64,000 nt of DNA from Nocardia sp. NBC_00416 (GCF_036032445.1 NZ_CP107932.1:498501-562500), one strand, 5' to 3'. Positions 38,323 to 47,455 are shown, numbered from the stretch's first letter. The notes: generated by a model from the sequence alone, not told the origin. Numbers and translations: made by a program.

Positions 38323-40215
38323 CTATTGGATCGAGTCCACCTGTGAACCGATCACATCCAACGCCGGGCGTTCATTCGCTGTGGACAAACGGTTCAGTCC
38401 GGGGCCGGATCGCGTGCCCGGTGCGGTCCGTGCATCGATATCGGCCGCGACGGCGCGCTGTGGGGGATTGGTGTATCCCGAAGTCGATGGCACCGCCCTC
38501 GAACCGGCGTACGCGGGATGGTTCACAATTTCTCTGTGGGCGTACACCGAGTCTCGAAGTGTCTGGTGCGTTGGGTTGCCGGCTAGGAGCAACACGATCT
38601 CGTTGCTCCTGCGATCGAAATACACTCCGAGGGAATGTGTCTGCTGCCGGTCGGAATCCATTAGAGCGGCGACTCCATTCGGGCCCTCTTCGAGCGAGAG
38701 TGCCAGCTGCTGGTGGGCGGTACGTAGTTCCTCCCACCACGGCGGTGGCACGACGAAATCGGATTGAACGGCGGCGAGGATTCGATCCCGCAAACCGGGC
38801 ACGTGCGCCGCATGTGGCGGGCGTACCGCCACATTGACGAGCTGCTGATGAGCGTGGACTGCCAGGTCGATCTGCCGTTTGCGGAGATGCGGTGCGGGTG
38901 TGCGCATCACATTGTGTAGGACCTGTGCGGAGCTGGTGAGTGCCAACCGGTCTACCCTGTTCGCGCCAGGAGTTCGGAGGAGGGGATCGCCCGAGGGTCG
39001 CACAAGCTGTTCTGATTCGGCGCCCGCGATACTCGACACAACACTCGCAGGTATCGGCTCGGAGGATGCGAGGGCGGTCAAAGTGGTATCTGTCCGCGAT
39101 CCCCACTCGGTAGCGAACTCGGCGAGGATGCGAGCTGGATCGCCAAGTCGTTCCCACGATGCTTGTGATGCCGTGCCGCCGGATTCGACCAGCCGGTTGA
39201 ACATCCACGGTGTCGAGACTTCCGGCGGCAGGTATAGACCGGCGGGCAGCCAGCCTCGACCTTCGTTCGACGTGATGAAGATCCGCGCCCCCTGCGGCCC
39301 TCTCATGACCGATACGGCCCACGCCGACGGTGCGGAGGAGCGGTCAACTGCCGACAATACGGCGCTCAACAAGGTCCTGGCGACGATCAGGTCTGTGATT
39401 TCCTCGGTCGGCTGAGCCGGTCCGATAGGTGTGCGGGCGGCCGCCGCCGCGCCCAAGGGACTCGGTGGGAAACCGTGTGCCGCCGTGAGCGGTGCGGAAA
39501 CTATCGGTGGCACGGGAGACGGGACTTGCGCCTGCTCGGTGGATCCAGGTCGACTGGTGGCCCGATCCATGTCAGCTGCCGTCCCGGTGATCGGGGGTGT
39601 CGACGTCGACTCGGCCTTGGATTGCTGCACGACCGGGTCTCCGACCGCCGGTCCGGAACCCAGCAGCTCATGGGCGCGCACTGGTTCCGATACGTCGTGG
39701 GCCGCCTTGCCCGTACCTACCGGATAGTTGTAGGGATCTTCGGCCGAGCGAGTCCATGGCGTTGCTGCTGGGCCCCACCGGGAGGTGCCATTTGCACGAA
39801 CAGTTCCGCTCAACGGACTGTGTCGCCGTACTGGATTTTCTGGCCCGCTCCCGTGTGTTGATGAGGACGGAATTCTCGCTGACGGGACAGTCGGCTGCGC
39901 GAATTGCAACGAGTTGATCGCCGATGCGCCGGCGGCATCTGTGTGTTCGTAGATGTCCGCGGCGGTGCGGAGCGAGGCGGACACTCGAAGGTGCTTGTCG
40001 GCCAGAATATTGCCGGCCGCCACCCGCGCCTCGAAGTAGCTCTGCATGGCCAGGCGTACAGGCTCGGCGATCTTGCCGTAGCCATTCTGGAAGCTACCCA
40101 GCCACTCGGTGGGCATCCTCGCCCATCGCCTGATGGTCTGGGCTGCTTCGTCGTGCTGTGAGGCAAGACGGCGGAGGGCGTTCGGATCGATTGCCAGAAT
40201 GTTTTCCGAGGTCAT
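38323..40215 (-). CDS. EspC/DUF2580-type secreted protein with Rv3899c-like C-terminus
   Basis: The N-terminal 100 residues of this 630-aa protein form a helical hairpin of the EspC (DUF2580) type. It has a W-x-G turn (EWLGSFQNGYG) and a YxxxD export motif (IYEHTDAAG) at the end of the second helix, the classic type VII secretion signal arrangement. A Pro/Ser/Thr-rich linker (about 110-290) is followed by a folded region with AWAVSVMRGPQGARIFITS and RGWLPAGLYLPPEVSTPWMF. This pattern recalls the mycobacterial Rv3899c type protein (DUF5631/DUF5632), encoded close to the CpnT toxin in M. tuberculosis; that comparison is from memory. GAAGGGA precedes the ATG at 40215. It diverges from the 40764 gene. 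Confidence 0.75.
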   Translation of the reverse strand: MTSENILAIDPNALRRLASQHDEAAQTIRRWARMPTEWLGSFQNGYGKIAEPVRLAMQSYFEARVAAGNILADKHLRVSASLRTAADIYEHTDAAGASAINSLQFAQPTVPSARIPSSSTHGSGPENPVRRHSPLSGTVRANGTSRWGPAATPWTRSAEDPYNYPVGTGKAAHDVSEPVRAHELLGSGPAVGDPVVQQSKAESTSTPPITGTAADMDRATSRPGSTEQAQVPSPVPPIVSAPLTAAHGFPPSPLGAAAAARTPIGPAQPTEEITDLIVARTLLSAVLSAVDRSSAPSAWAVSVMRGPQGARIFITSNEGRGWLPAGLYLPPEVSTPWMFNRLVESGGTASQASWERLGDPARILAEFATEWGSRTDTTLTALASSEPIPASVVSSIAGAESEQLVRPSGDPLLRTPGANRVDRLALTSSAQVLHNVMRTPAPHLRKRQIDLAVHAHQQLVNVAVRPPHAAHVPGLRDRILAAVQSDFVVPPPWWEELRTAHQQLALSLEEGPNGVAALMDSDRQQTHSLGVYFDRRSNEIVLLLAGNPTHQTLRDSVYAHREIVNHPAYAGSRAVPSTSGYTNPPQRAVAADIDARTAPGTRSGPGLNRLSTANERPALDVIGSQVDSIQ

Positions 40216-40530
40216 TCGTGGGATTCCCTTCCGCCCGAGAAGCTGTCGTTCGCGCAGGTGGATAGTGTGGCCCGGTCGCCGTCGGCGTTGTGATCACCCG
40301 ACGATATCGCGCTTATCGAGAGAAATTCCCAGGACGGACACTGAGAGATTTGTGAGCAACGCCGGTCCAACTTTCTCGGTTCGGGTACTGAGCGTCATGT
40401 GCCCGTTGATCTGAAGAAGCTCTGAATATTTGGCGAGAGAGCTTGCCTCATCGGTGCTTTGAAGAGTGCACTCGAATCCGCCCGCGCAAGGTGATAGCTC
40501 GGAGGGACTTCTTCGAGAATTGGGATCGAG
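40216..40530. other. Divergent promoter region
   Basis: About 315 bases lie between the EspC-like gene and the small frame before the 40764 gene. No gene is seen; it presumably holds the promoters of both transcripts. Confidence 0.4.
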
Positions 40531-40764
40531 GTGATCACGGGTTTGGACGGTTACATCAGCGCAGTAGCTGGTGAGAACACCGACATGGCCGGGCCGGTAG
40601 CCGTTGGAAGTGCTGAAGTGGCACTTCGGCTCGGCCCGCGAAATCCATTGTCATCGAGGCACCTGGGCACCGAGCCGGCCCCGGCGGTCATGTCGGTTGC
40701 GACGAGACGGCTGAGAAGGCGCGCAGGGAAGTCCCCGCGGCGACTCGAGGGGCGGTGCGCGTAA
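40531..40764 (+). CDS. Possible small leader gene
   Basis: A 77-codon frame starting at GTG ends with TAA at 40762-40764, overlapping the ATG of the next gene (TAATG). The overlap is the main argument for it being translated. The sequence (VITGLDGYISAVAGENTDM, then an Arg-rich end) is not recognised and there is no strong ribosome site, so it could be chance. Confidence 0.3.
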   Translation: MITGLDGYISAVAGENTDMAGPVAVGSAEVALRLGPRNPLSSRHLGTEPAPAVMSVATRRLRRRAGKSPRRLEGRCA

Positions 40765-42263
40765 TGACAGCTTCGAACGACGAGACGCTGGCGGCGGCGC
40801 TCAGCATGAACTGGCAGAACAGTGGTGTAGGGCATCGAGAACCCATTGAGGTCGAGTCGATACCGGAGTTCGTTCCTTCCGAAGACAGCGGTATCGACGG
40901 CTATTCAGAACTAGTCGCCGGACTGAATGACGCGGCAGGCTCCTTTACTGATTATCTTTTCAGCGCTGCAGAAGTCGCAGACCAAGCAGCGGAAAATACA
41001 GAAGCGTTTCGGCAGAGTATCGAGAATCTGATCAACGGCATAAATGCGTACGCGTGCAGTTTCATAGGCGGCGATGTGGAGTTCATGGACCTGCTTGCCG
41101 CAGCATTCATCGAAGCAGAGGAGTTGGCGCAGGAGGCCGTCGATGGTGGGAACGAGCTTGCGGAGGCTATGCGCAGTCTGACCGAGCAGCAGAACAGCTG
41201 GGCCGAGGAGCTGGAGGCCAGGATCGGAGAGTTGGAAGGGGCCGCATCAGCGGTCCAGACGGAATTCGACCCGCAAGCTTGGCAGGACCCCGGTGACGCC
41301 CCCACTGACGATGAGTGGCAAGGGCTGCTCGACGGGGTCGACTCCAATCCGATGGAGGGGGATGCGGCGAGGACGGCGGTCGACGGGTCGGGCACTTCAC
41401 CGGGTGGTTCGTCTACACCCTGGTACGAGCAACCGAACGCTGCTGCTCCCGGTATGTCCTCGGCGGCGAACGGCGCGGCGCCGGCTTCGGACCTGGCTAC
41501 CAGCATGTTGCCGCTGTTCCTATCTAATATGGCCAACCCGTCGCGCAGTATGGACGAGGCGCAGCGGGTGCGAGACGTGGACCAGTACAACAGTCGACCC
41601 GGCGGTATTCCGGGCCCGGGAGTCTACCCTCCCTCGAAGATGCCGACTGGTCCTTCCACACCATCTGCAGACCAACCCGCGACCCGAGCCCGTGCTGATT
41701 CACCGCAGTCTGCCGGTCCGCCGACAGGTGCCACCGCTCCTACCGATACCAGGAGCGGTCCTGGCCGCCGTCCCCCGACCGTCGACGAGGTTGTCGAGTA
41801 CATATTCCCTGATGGGCAAACCCAACGAGTGTCGGCGCTGGTCGCTCGAGCGCTGGACAGGGCTTTCGCCGGCAAGGACGTCACAGACGCCCAATCTGCC
41901 TACGAAAAATCTCCTGCCCAGTGGTCGGTGATCAGGCGGGAGGACGGCACTCGGGTCGACGGGGACCCCAGCGATCGGATCGGTCCGGATCAGCTGATCA
42001 CCGGAGATGTATCCCTCTGGGAAGATCGGACCGCCGTGGTCATCGTCTGGGGACCGGACGCCGCAACACCGCTGGAATTGATAGTGGACGGTGCCGTGCA
42101 ACCGTTCGCGAGTGAAATGCGTGACAAAGCCGGCGATTTCGGTCCGTGGAGGGGTTTTATGCATCCGAAGGGCGTCACGGCACCCGAGAGTGGGACCCCG
42201 GCAGCCACTCAGGCCATAGATCAGATGGCTGTACCGGTGGTGCCCGGAGCTCCTGCGGTCTGA
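40764..42263 (+). CDS. Putative type VII-secreted protein, paralogous C-terminus to the 815-aa protein
   Basis: ATG at 40764 is preferred (an alternative GTG is at 40755), giving 499 aa. The N-terminal half is helical and acidic (residues about 40-170), resembling the long hairpins of WXG/PE-PPE-like substrates. A Pro/Ser-rich linker follows, then a domain (about residues 355-475) with FPDGQTQRVSALVARAL, ITGDVSLWEDRTAVVIV and WRGFMHPKGV. The same order of elements occurs at the end of the 815-aa protein (25291-27738), where the corresponding His is present (WENHSALLI). Here it is Arg (WEDRTAVVI). It diverges from an EspC-like secretion-signal protein, which supports an extracellular role. No enzymatic motif is certain. 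Confidence 0.7.
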   Translation: MTASNDETLAAALSMNWQNSGVGHREPIEVESIPEFVPSEDSGIDGYSELVAGLNDAAGSFTDYLFSAAEVADQAAENTEAFRQSIENLINGINAYACSFIGGDVEFMDLLAAAFIEAEELAQEAVDGGNELAEAMRSLTEQQNSWAEELEARIGELEGAASAVQTEFDPQAWQDPGDAPTDDEWQGLLDGVDSNPMEGDAARTAVDGSGTSPGGSSTPWYEQPNAAAPGMSSAANGAAPASDLATSMLPLFLSNMANPSRSMDEAQRVRDVDQYNSRPGGIPGPGVYPPSKMPTGPSTPSADQPATRARADSPQSAGPPTGATAPTDTRSGPGRRPPTVDEVVEYIFPDGQTQRVSALVARALDRAFAGKDVTDAQSAYEKSPAQWSVIRREDGTRVDGDPSDRIGPDQLITGDVSLWEDRTAVVIVWGPDAATPLELIVDGAVQPFASEMRDKAGDFGPWRGFMHPKGVTAPESGTPAATQAIDQMAVPVVPGAPAV

Positions 42264-42529
42264 GGCGGAAAGGGACTATGCGAGGCTGAGTCCGGACGAG
42301 TTGTCACGCGGATCCTCTGCATTCGACATGGGCAGATGGTCCTCGCTGACGCACTTCATCGTGGCTCGTTTCCGGCGCAGTCTTGGAGTGCCGGTAGCGT
42401 TGGGGCACCAGCGTGCGCCGCTCGGCAGTCATTCGACCCGGAGTGTCCGCCGCTGATGGAGCACGTGGGTGTAGTGGTCGATGCCCCCTCCGGACACCAG
42501 TGCTAACCACAGCAAGCCCAGCGCTCACC

Positions 42530-42929
42530 TGAGCGCGGCGCTGTATCGGTTGGTATCGAATCTGTACTTCCAGGGCTTTGTACAGTTCCATCTTGTCCAT
42601 GGGGTCGCCCGCATCGAGTCGGGCACGGATATCGCCGTGTGAATCGATGATCCCGGTGAGTTCGCGCGGGGTGACCTGTACTGGTCTCGGTATGGTGTCC
42701 AGCTCGACCTGAGCGGCGGCTCTCTCCGCCGGTGCCGCGTTTATCTCGCCGACCAGGCTGCTGGGATCGATGCCGGCCTCGATCGCCCGGGTGTAGCGCT
42801 CCAGCTTCTGGTTCGCATCCGCGATCCGTGCCTTGATGATGTTGCGGCGAATTTCTGGGCGTTGCCGAACTGCCAGCCGTAGGAGGTTTCGGGGTCCTGG
42901 TTGTCTTCGGTGGAGGACTGCCCAATCAT
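42530..42929 (-). pseudogene. Serine-recombinase remnant
   Basis: The minus strand begins with STEDNQDPETSYGWQ, the N-terminal segment of large actinobacterial serine recombinases. It passes almost directly (with a frame change) into EIRRN-type sequence and a coiled-coil C-terminal linker (IADANQKLERYTRAIEAGID, then MDKMELYKALEVQIRYQ). The catalytic and zinc-ribbon core between these parts is missing, so this is an internally deleted relic of a phage- or element-borne integrase. It marks a former integration event beside the second type VII cluster. Confidence 0.6.
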
Positions 42930-43025
42930 TCGAGTCCCAGCGCAGAGCCTGTGGACCCGAATCGGTGCCCGAAATCAGTCACATTGATCCGCAACGTTCG
43001 GTGACTCACTGACGATTGGATTGGC

Positions 43026-44816
43026 ATGCAACCAGATTCGGTAGTGTCGGCAGCGTGTTCGGGTGCCGGCCTCGGCTCGTTCACTGTTGTCGATGTCGAG
43101 ACTTCGGGGCTGAGCGCCGCCGATCACCGGGTGTTGTCGGTCGCTGCGCTTGCCTTGGACAGCGACGGCGTCGTTGTCAGGGAGTTTCATACGCTTGTCG
43201 ATCCGGGGTGTGATCCCGGTCCGGTCCACATCCACGGTCTGACGCGTGAACTCTTGAGTGGGGCCCCACGGTTCGAGAACATCGAGGCCGAGCTGACTCA
43301 GTTGTTGGCTGGCCGGGTCATGGTCGCGCACAATGCGGGTTTCGACTATGGCTTCCTCGCGGGCGAGTTCGGCAGGATTGGGGCGAGCCTGCCTGTCGGT
43401 AATCGGTTGTGTACCTTGGCGCTCGCTCGTCGCGTTGCGCCTCCGGTGCCGGATTGTCGATTGGCCACGCTCGCGACCTACTACGGCATCCGGCAGCAGC
43501 GCGCGCATAACGCACTCGACGACGCGCGGGTTCTCGCGGCGGTACTACGGTCCTTGGTCACGGATGCGGCTCATCTCGGTATCGCGCTACCGATGCTGGC
43601 CTGCCCGCCTGACCGTCCTGGTGCAAGGAGGCGTTCGGCGTGGCCGAGCACCCCGCCGAAGACCATGTGCGAGTTCGAGTATCCCGGTCGCTTCACCGAC
43701 GGTGGTGTGCTGGTTCAGGGTATGAAGGTCGCCTTCACCGGCGACACTCGCGTCGATCGTGTGCAGCTGATATCCCGAGCCGTAGCGGCGGGGTTGGATG
43801 TGACCCGGGCCGTCAGCGGGCGCACGAGCGCCCCGGTGACCAACTCGCAGGAATCGCTCACCGGTAAAGCTCGCGCCGCGCGTGGTCATGAGACACCGAT
43901 CATGACCGAACAAACATTTCTGATGCTTCTCGAACGAATCCAGCCGGGGACTCCCAAGAATATGTCCGCCCAGCCCGGAGAGATGGGAAGCGATCCACAT
44001 GCGCGCACGGAGGCTGCCGGGCCGTTGGCCGGGCGACGGGTTCTGGTACTCGGCGGTCCGCACGCTGCGGCTGTCGGCGCACGGAACAGGGTCGCCGATC
44101 TCAGTGGCTCTGTGGCGGTCAATATGTCGGCGAGTGTGTCCGACGTTCTCGCGCTGGAGGGTGCGCAGAACGACCCGCGGCTGGGCCGAGCGGAGGCCCG
44201 GGGCCTTCCGGTCCACGGAACTGAACTGTTGGACAGTGCGGGCCCAGCGTCCCCGCGTGGTGCGGATGCCCGGGAGATCGTGGAACCACACGTCATGTGT
44301 CGTGGTCAGGTGATGGATCTGCCCATCGATGAAATAGGCACGGAGTGGTCGGTGCGTGTGTCGTGGACGCAGGATGAGTCGTATGAAGTCGACGTTGTGG
44401 GGTTTCTTCTCGACAGCGGCGAAAAAGTTCGCCACGACTCCGATTTTGTCTTCTACAACCAGCCGACGGGTGACGGCGCCTGGCTGACCGCCGATGGGCC
44501 CAGCGAACAAACTGTCGAACTCTCCGTCGAGCAGCTTCCGCAACAGTGCGCACGGGTCGTAGTCGCGGCAGCGATCGACGGCGACAGTGTCACTTTCGGG
44601 ACGGTGGGTGCGATCGAGATCGAGGTCACCGCGGGCAGCGAATCGGGCGTTTTCGCACGTGCCACGCTGGACGCCGCGACTGAGGAACGCGCCTTGATAC
44701 TCGTGGAGGTGTATCGGCGCGGCGGAGCATGGCGACTGCGGGTGGTCGGCCAGGGCTACCCGTCCGGACTCGCCGAACTCGCGCGGTCGTATGGAGTCGA
44801 TGTGAGTGGGGAGTAG
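43026..44816 (+). CDS. DEDDh exonuclease - double BRCT - TerD fusion
   Basis: This 596-aa protein has three parts. Residues 15-180 are a DnaQ-like 3'-5' exonuclease with Exo I (VVDVETSGL), Exo II (AHNAGFDYGFL) and Exo III (HNALDDARV), all catalytic acids and the His present. Residues about 225-320 and 335-410 are BRCT-like (MKVAFTGDTRVDRVQLISRA with a late TEQTFLMLL helix; GRRVLVLGGPHAAA with VHGTELLDSAG). Residues 430-596 are TerD-like (WTQDESYEVDVVGFLLDSG, YNQPTGDGAWLT, ILVEVYRRGGAWRLRVVGQG). TerD proteins bind calcium and belong to tellurite-resistance/stress systems; exonuclease-BRCT modules process DNA ends. The combination suggests a nucleic-acid stress or defence role. The following membrane-protein genes run on the same strand after about 195 bp. 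Confidence 0.85.
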   Translation: MQPDSVVSAACSGAGLGSFTVVDVETSGLSAADHRVLSVAALALDSDGVVVREFHTLVDPGCDPGPVHIHGLTRELLSGAPRFENIEAELTQLLAGRVMVAHNAGFDYGFLAGEFGRIGASLPVGNRLCTLALARRVAPPVPDCRLATLATYYGIRQQRAHNALDDARVLAAVLRSLVTDAAHLGIALPMLACPPDRPGARRRSAWPSTPPKTMCEFEYPGRFTDGGVLVQGMKVAFTGDTRVDRVQLISRAVAAGLDVTRAVSGRTSAPVTNSQESLTGKARAARGHETPIMTEQTFLMLLERIQPGTPKNMSAQPGEMGSDPHARTEAAGPLAGRRVLVLGGPHAAAVGARNRVADLSGSVAVNMSASVSDVLALEGAQNDPRLGRAEARGLPVHGTELLDSAGPASPRGADAREIVEPHVMCRGQVMDLPIDEIGTEWSVRVSWTQDESYEVDVVGFLLDSGEKVRHDSDFVFYNQPTGDGAWLTADGPSEQTVELSVEQLPQQCARVVVAAAIDGDSVTFGTVGAIEIEVTAGSESGVFARATLDAATEERALILVEVYRRGGAWRLRVVGQGYPSGLAELARSYGVDVSGE

Positions 44817-45011
44817 TCGTCGACGGCCCGCGTGGATGGCATCCAGGAGATCACCGGATACACCGAGTCCAGCGGCCGTTCTGCCACTCGGCCATCCCGT
44901 CGATCATCTTGTTGGTGATGGTGGAAATCGTCTGTTCGGACACTTCGGCGCCATGTATGTCATCGAGGTTCTCCGTTATGTAATTGAGCCGCAATGGTAT
45001 TGGAGGATGCG

Positions 45012-46004
45012 ATGGTAGAACAGCTCGACGTAGGCGATGCCAAAGAGGGCATCGGCAGGGCCGTCGACGGTATCGGCAAGGCTGCGCGAACCGCTTCATC
45101 GCAGTTCGCCGGGCAGGTCGGCAATGTTAAGGACGCTGCCAGAGGCAGGGTCGAGAAGCTGACCGCGAAAGGGCCGGACCCCTACGAAGTGGCCGTAGCG
45201 GAATACAACGGCGTCTTCACCGCGATGGCCGACAGGGGCCTATCTCTGTTGCGTCAGCGCGAACGTTCGACGGACCTGATCGAGCTGGTCGAGCAGTTGG
45301 TGAACAGCATCGCCAACACCCCGAAATCATTCGATACCGACTTCGACGAGATCGAGATACATCGGAAACGGTTCCTGAACGCGGAGGACTTCGCTCAGCA
45401 AGAGCTGGAAGCAGCACGGTTGTCGGCTGCCGGCGCCGGCGCCGGGTTCGCGGCGGGCACCGCGGTAGCGGGCCTGGCGCCGTCGGCGGCGATGTGGGTC
45501 GCCACCACCTTCGGGACAGCGTCGACCGGCGCCGCGATCTCGACCCTTTCCGGGGCGGCAGCCAGCCAGGCAGCACTGGCGTGGCTCGGTGGCGGCGCGC
45601 TGGCTGCCGGTGGCGGCGGCACTGCGGCAGGCACCACACTGCTCGCGCTTGCCGGCCCGATCGGCTGGACAATCGCGGGCGCAACCCTACTCGCGTCGAT
45701 CGCCCTGTTCGCGAAGAAGAAGTTCGAGAATCGAGAGGCGAAGCACGAAGCGCTGACTGCGATAAAGCACAACACCGCCCTCGTCGAAGGCATGGATGCT
45801 CAGATCGACGACCTTCTCCAGCGGACGACCTTGCTCCGCGAAGGGCTGGTGAAGAGTTACGGGGAAGCCTTGGTGTACTTCCGAGCCGATTTCCACGCGC
45901 TCGCCCCTGCCGAGCGGTCGGCACTCGCTACGTTGGTGAACAACGCGAAGTCGTGCGCGACCATGCTGAGCATGCGCATCGAACAGGATGCCGATAGTGA
46001 GTGA
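45012..46004 (+). CDS. Protein with long Gly/Ala hydrophobic core
   Basis: ATG 45012 has GGAGG 7 nt upstream, giving 330 aa; an in-frame ATG at 44994 lacks this site. Residues about 10-130 are helical and charged. Residues about 137-235 are a continuous Gly/Ala/Thr-rich hydrophobic region (for example GAGAGFAAGTAVAGLAPSAA and GGGGTAAGTTLLALAGPIGW) that could form several closely packed membrane helices of glycine-zipper type. The C-terminus is again a charged coiled-coil-like helix (ALTAIKHNTALVEGMDAQID). This layout recalls membrane-inserting effectors, but I recognise no family. Its stop overlaps the start of the next gene (GTGAGTGA at 45997-46004), indicating an operon. Confidence 0.65.
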   Translation: MVEQLDVGDAKEGIGRAVDGIGKAARTASSQFAGQVGNVKDAARGRVEKLTAKGPDPYEVAVAEYNGVFTAMADRGLSLLRQRERSTDLIELVEQLVNSIANTPKSFDTDFDEIEIHRKRFLNAEDFAQQELEAARLSAAGAGAGFAAGTAVAGLAPSAAMWVATTFGTASTGAAISTLSGAAASQAALAWLGGGALAAGGGGTAAGTTLLALAGPIGWTIAGATLLASIALFAKKKFENREAKHEALTAIKHNTALVEGMDAQIDDLLQRTTLLREGLVKSYGEALVYFRADFHALAPAERSALATLVNNAKSCATMLSMRIEQDADSE

Positions 46005-46638
46005 CGCTGCCGAGCTCGTCACGAGCACCCAGGAACAGGCAGTTGCTTCCTGGGTGAGCTATCTCAACCAGCTCCGCATCGACAACCTTCTGAGCGCGCT
46101 CAGCCAGCAGGACGAGCACCTTCGGGACGCGCTCACCAGCGTCGACGAAGCCGTCAGGAAAATCGACCTCGAAGTGGTCGCCGCCAACCGCGGCGGACAG
46201 CATGGCATGCACGGCTTCATCGCCGAGGTCGCCGAGGTCGGCATCGGCAACGCCCGAAAGCAGATCCTCGGCCACGAGGCCGTCTACCAGTGGGTCAACG
46301 ACAACGGACCCGTCGACCTGATGCGCGGAAGTGTCGAGATCCAGCAGAAGTTCGTTGCAGCGGGTGGCCGCTTCTCACTGGGCGCGATCGCCGAGCACCT
46401 CCAGAAGTATCCCGAATACGTTCGCAACGGTGGGAAATACCAGATTCCCCGTGACCATTTCGAGGTGATCCAGCGGCTGCATGCCCTGTCGCCTGAGGAA
46501 GCGAGCAAGCTGCTGTCACGCAGCGGTGACGGACCTTCCCTCAGAGACTGGCAGCGGGTCCAGGCGTTCTTCCAGGACACCGGTCGGCTTCGAATCGCTC
46601 GAACCCTCGATGCTCGAATACAACGAAGTGCAACGTGA
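45997..46638 (+). CDS. Helical cassette protein, probably N-terminal part of a split gene
   Basis: The GTG at 45997 overlaps the previous stop (an ATG at 45988 is also possible). The 213-aa product is soluble-looking and helical. It ends with an Arg-rich tail (RLRIARTLDARIQRSAT) that differs from the rest. A shift of frame near 46578-46590 would instead continue FFQDTG into GFESLEPSMLEYNEVQ of the next frame, so this and the next gene may be one polypeptide of about 486 aa in relatives. Function unknown; it lies in the operon of membrane-type proteins downstream of the exonuclease-TerD gene. Confidence 0.55.
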   Translation: MSDAAELVTSTQEQAVASWVSYLNQLRIDNLLSALSQQDEHLRDALTSVDEAVRKIDLEVVAANRGGQHGMHGFIAEVAEVGIGNARKQILGHEAVYQWVNDNGPVDLMRGSVEIQQKFVAAGGRFSLGAIAEHLQKYPEYVRNGGKYQIPRDHFEVIQRLHALSPEEASKLLSRSGDGPSLRDWQRVQAFFQDTGRLRIARTLDARIQRSAT

Positions 46639-47455
46639 GGTCTACACCTCGACCATGGCGGCCGAAAAGGACCTGCTTCGCGCCACTGACCGGTCCCTGC
46701 GCGCTGATGCCTACCAGCGCAGCCGGCCGACGCTGCGAGAAGGAGGCACGGCCGCACTCACCGCCGCCGCGACCGCGGGCGGGACGGCGTTCGTACTGGC
46801 TGTGGTCGCCAAGCGTCGGGAAGGAAAGCGGCTCAATGAGTTCAGCGGGCGGGACTGGATCGACCTCGCAGGCGAGACCGGCTCAGGTTTCGGCAAGGGC
46901 GGCGTCCGAGGACTGAGCATCTACGCGCTCACGAATTTCACCGCGACCTCCGCGGCCGTTGCCGGCTCGATCGTCACCACATCCTTCAGCATCGCAGAAC
47001 AAGCGAACAAGCTGCGCCGGGACCAGATCGACGAACTCGAGCTCATCGAGAACTCCGAGCTCATCGCCTTGGAAGCCGCAGTACGCGCACTGTCCTCGTT
47101 CGTCGGCCAGGCGACCATCCCCATCCCGGTCCTCGGCGCCGTCATCGGCACCACGGTCGGCACTGTGATGTACAAGGCCGTCGCCTCGTCGTTGACGAAG
47201 CGAGAAGCGGCGCTGATCGAGCGTTACCTCGACGAGCAGCGCACGCTCGACGAGCAACTCGCCGCGGAGTACCAGGCCACACTGGAAAAGCTGGACCAGA
47301 GCATGTCGGACTATCTCAGGCTGCTCGAACGAGCCTTCTCGCCCGACGTGCAGGTCGCGCTCGCCGGATCGGTCCAGCTAGCGGCAGAACTCGGCGTCGC
47401 TTCGGACGAAATCCTGGATTCCGATGAGAAAGTCGACGCCTACTTCCTCGATTAG
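46610..47455 (+). CDS. Membrane-type cassette protein, probably C-terminal part of a split gene
   Basis: If independent, ATG 46610 (MLEYNEVQREVYTSTMAAEK) is the best start, overlapping the previous gene by 29 bases. The 281-aa product has a helical N-terminus, a hydrophobic region (TAAATAGGTAFVLAVVAK), a conserved-looking glycine segment (ETGSGFGKGGVRGLSIYALT), two more apolar stretches (VAGSIVTTSFSIAEQ and IPIPVLGAVIGTTVGTVMYK) and a charged coiled-coil tail ending in DAYFLD. I recognise no Pfam family. The quality of its sequence up to the frame crossover argues that the frame break is recent or programmed. It may act in the membrane with the 45012 protein. Confidence 0.6.
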   Translation: MLEYNEVQREVYTSTMAAEKDLLRATDRSLRADAYQRSRPTLREGGTAALTAAATAGGTAFVLAVVAKRREGKRLNEFSGRDWIDLAGETGSGFGKGGVRGLSIYALTNFTATSAAVAGSIVTTSFSIAEQANKLRRDQIDELELIENSELIALEAAVRALSSFVGQATIPIPVLGAVIGTTVGTVMYKAVASSLTKREAALIERYLDEQRTLDEQLAAEYQATLEKLDQSMSDYLRLLERAFSPDVQVALAGSVQLAAELGVASDEILDSDEKVDAYFLD

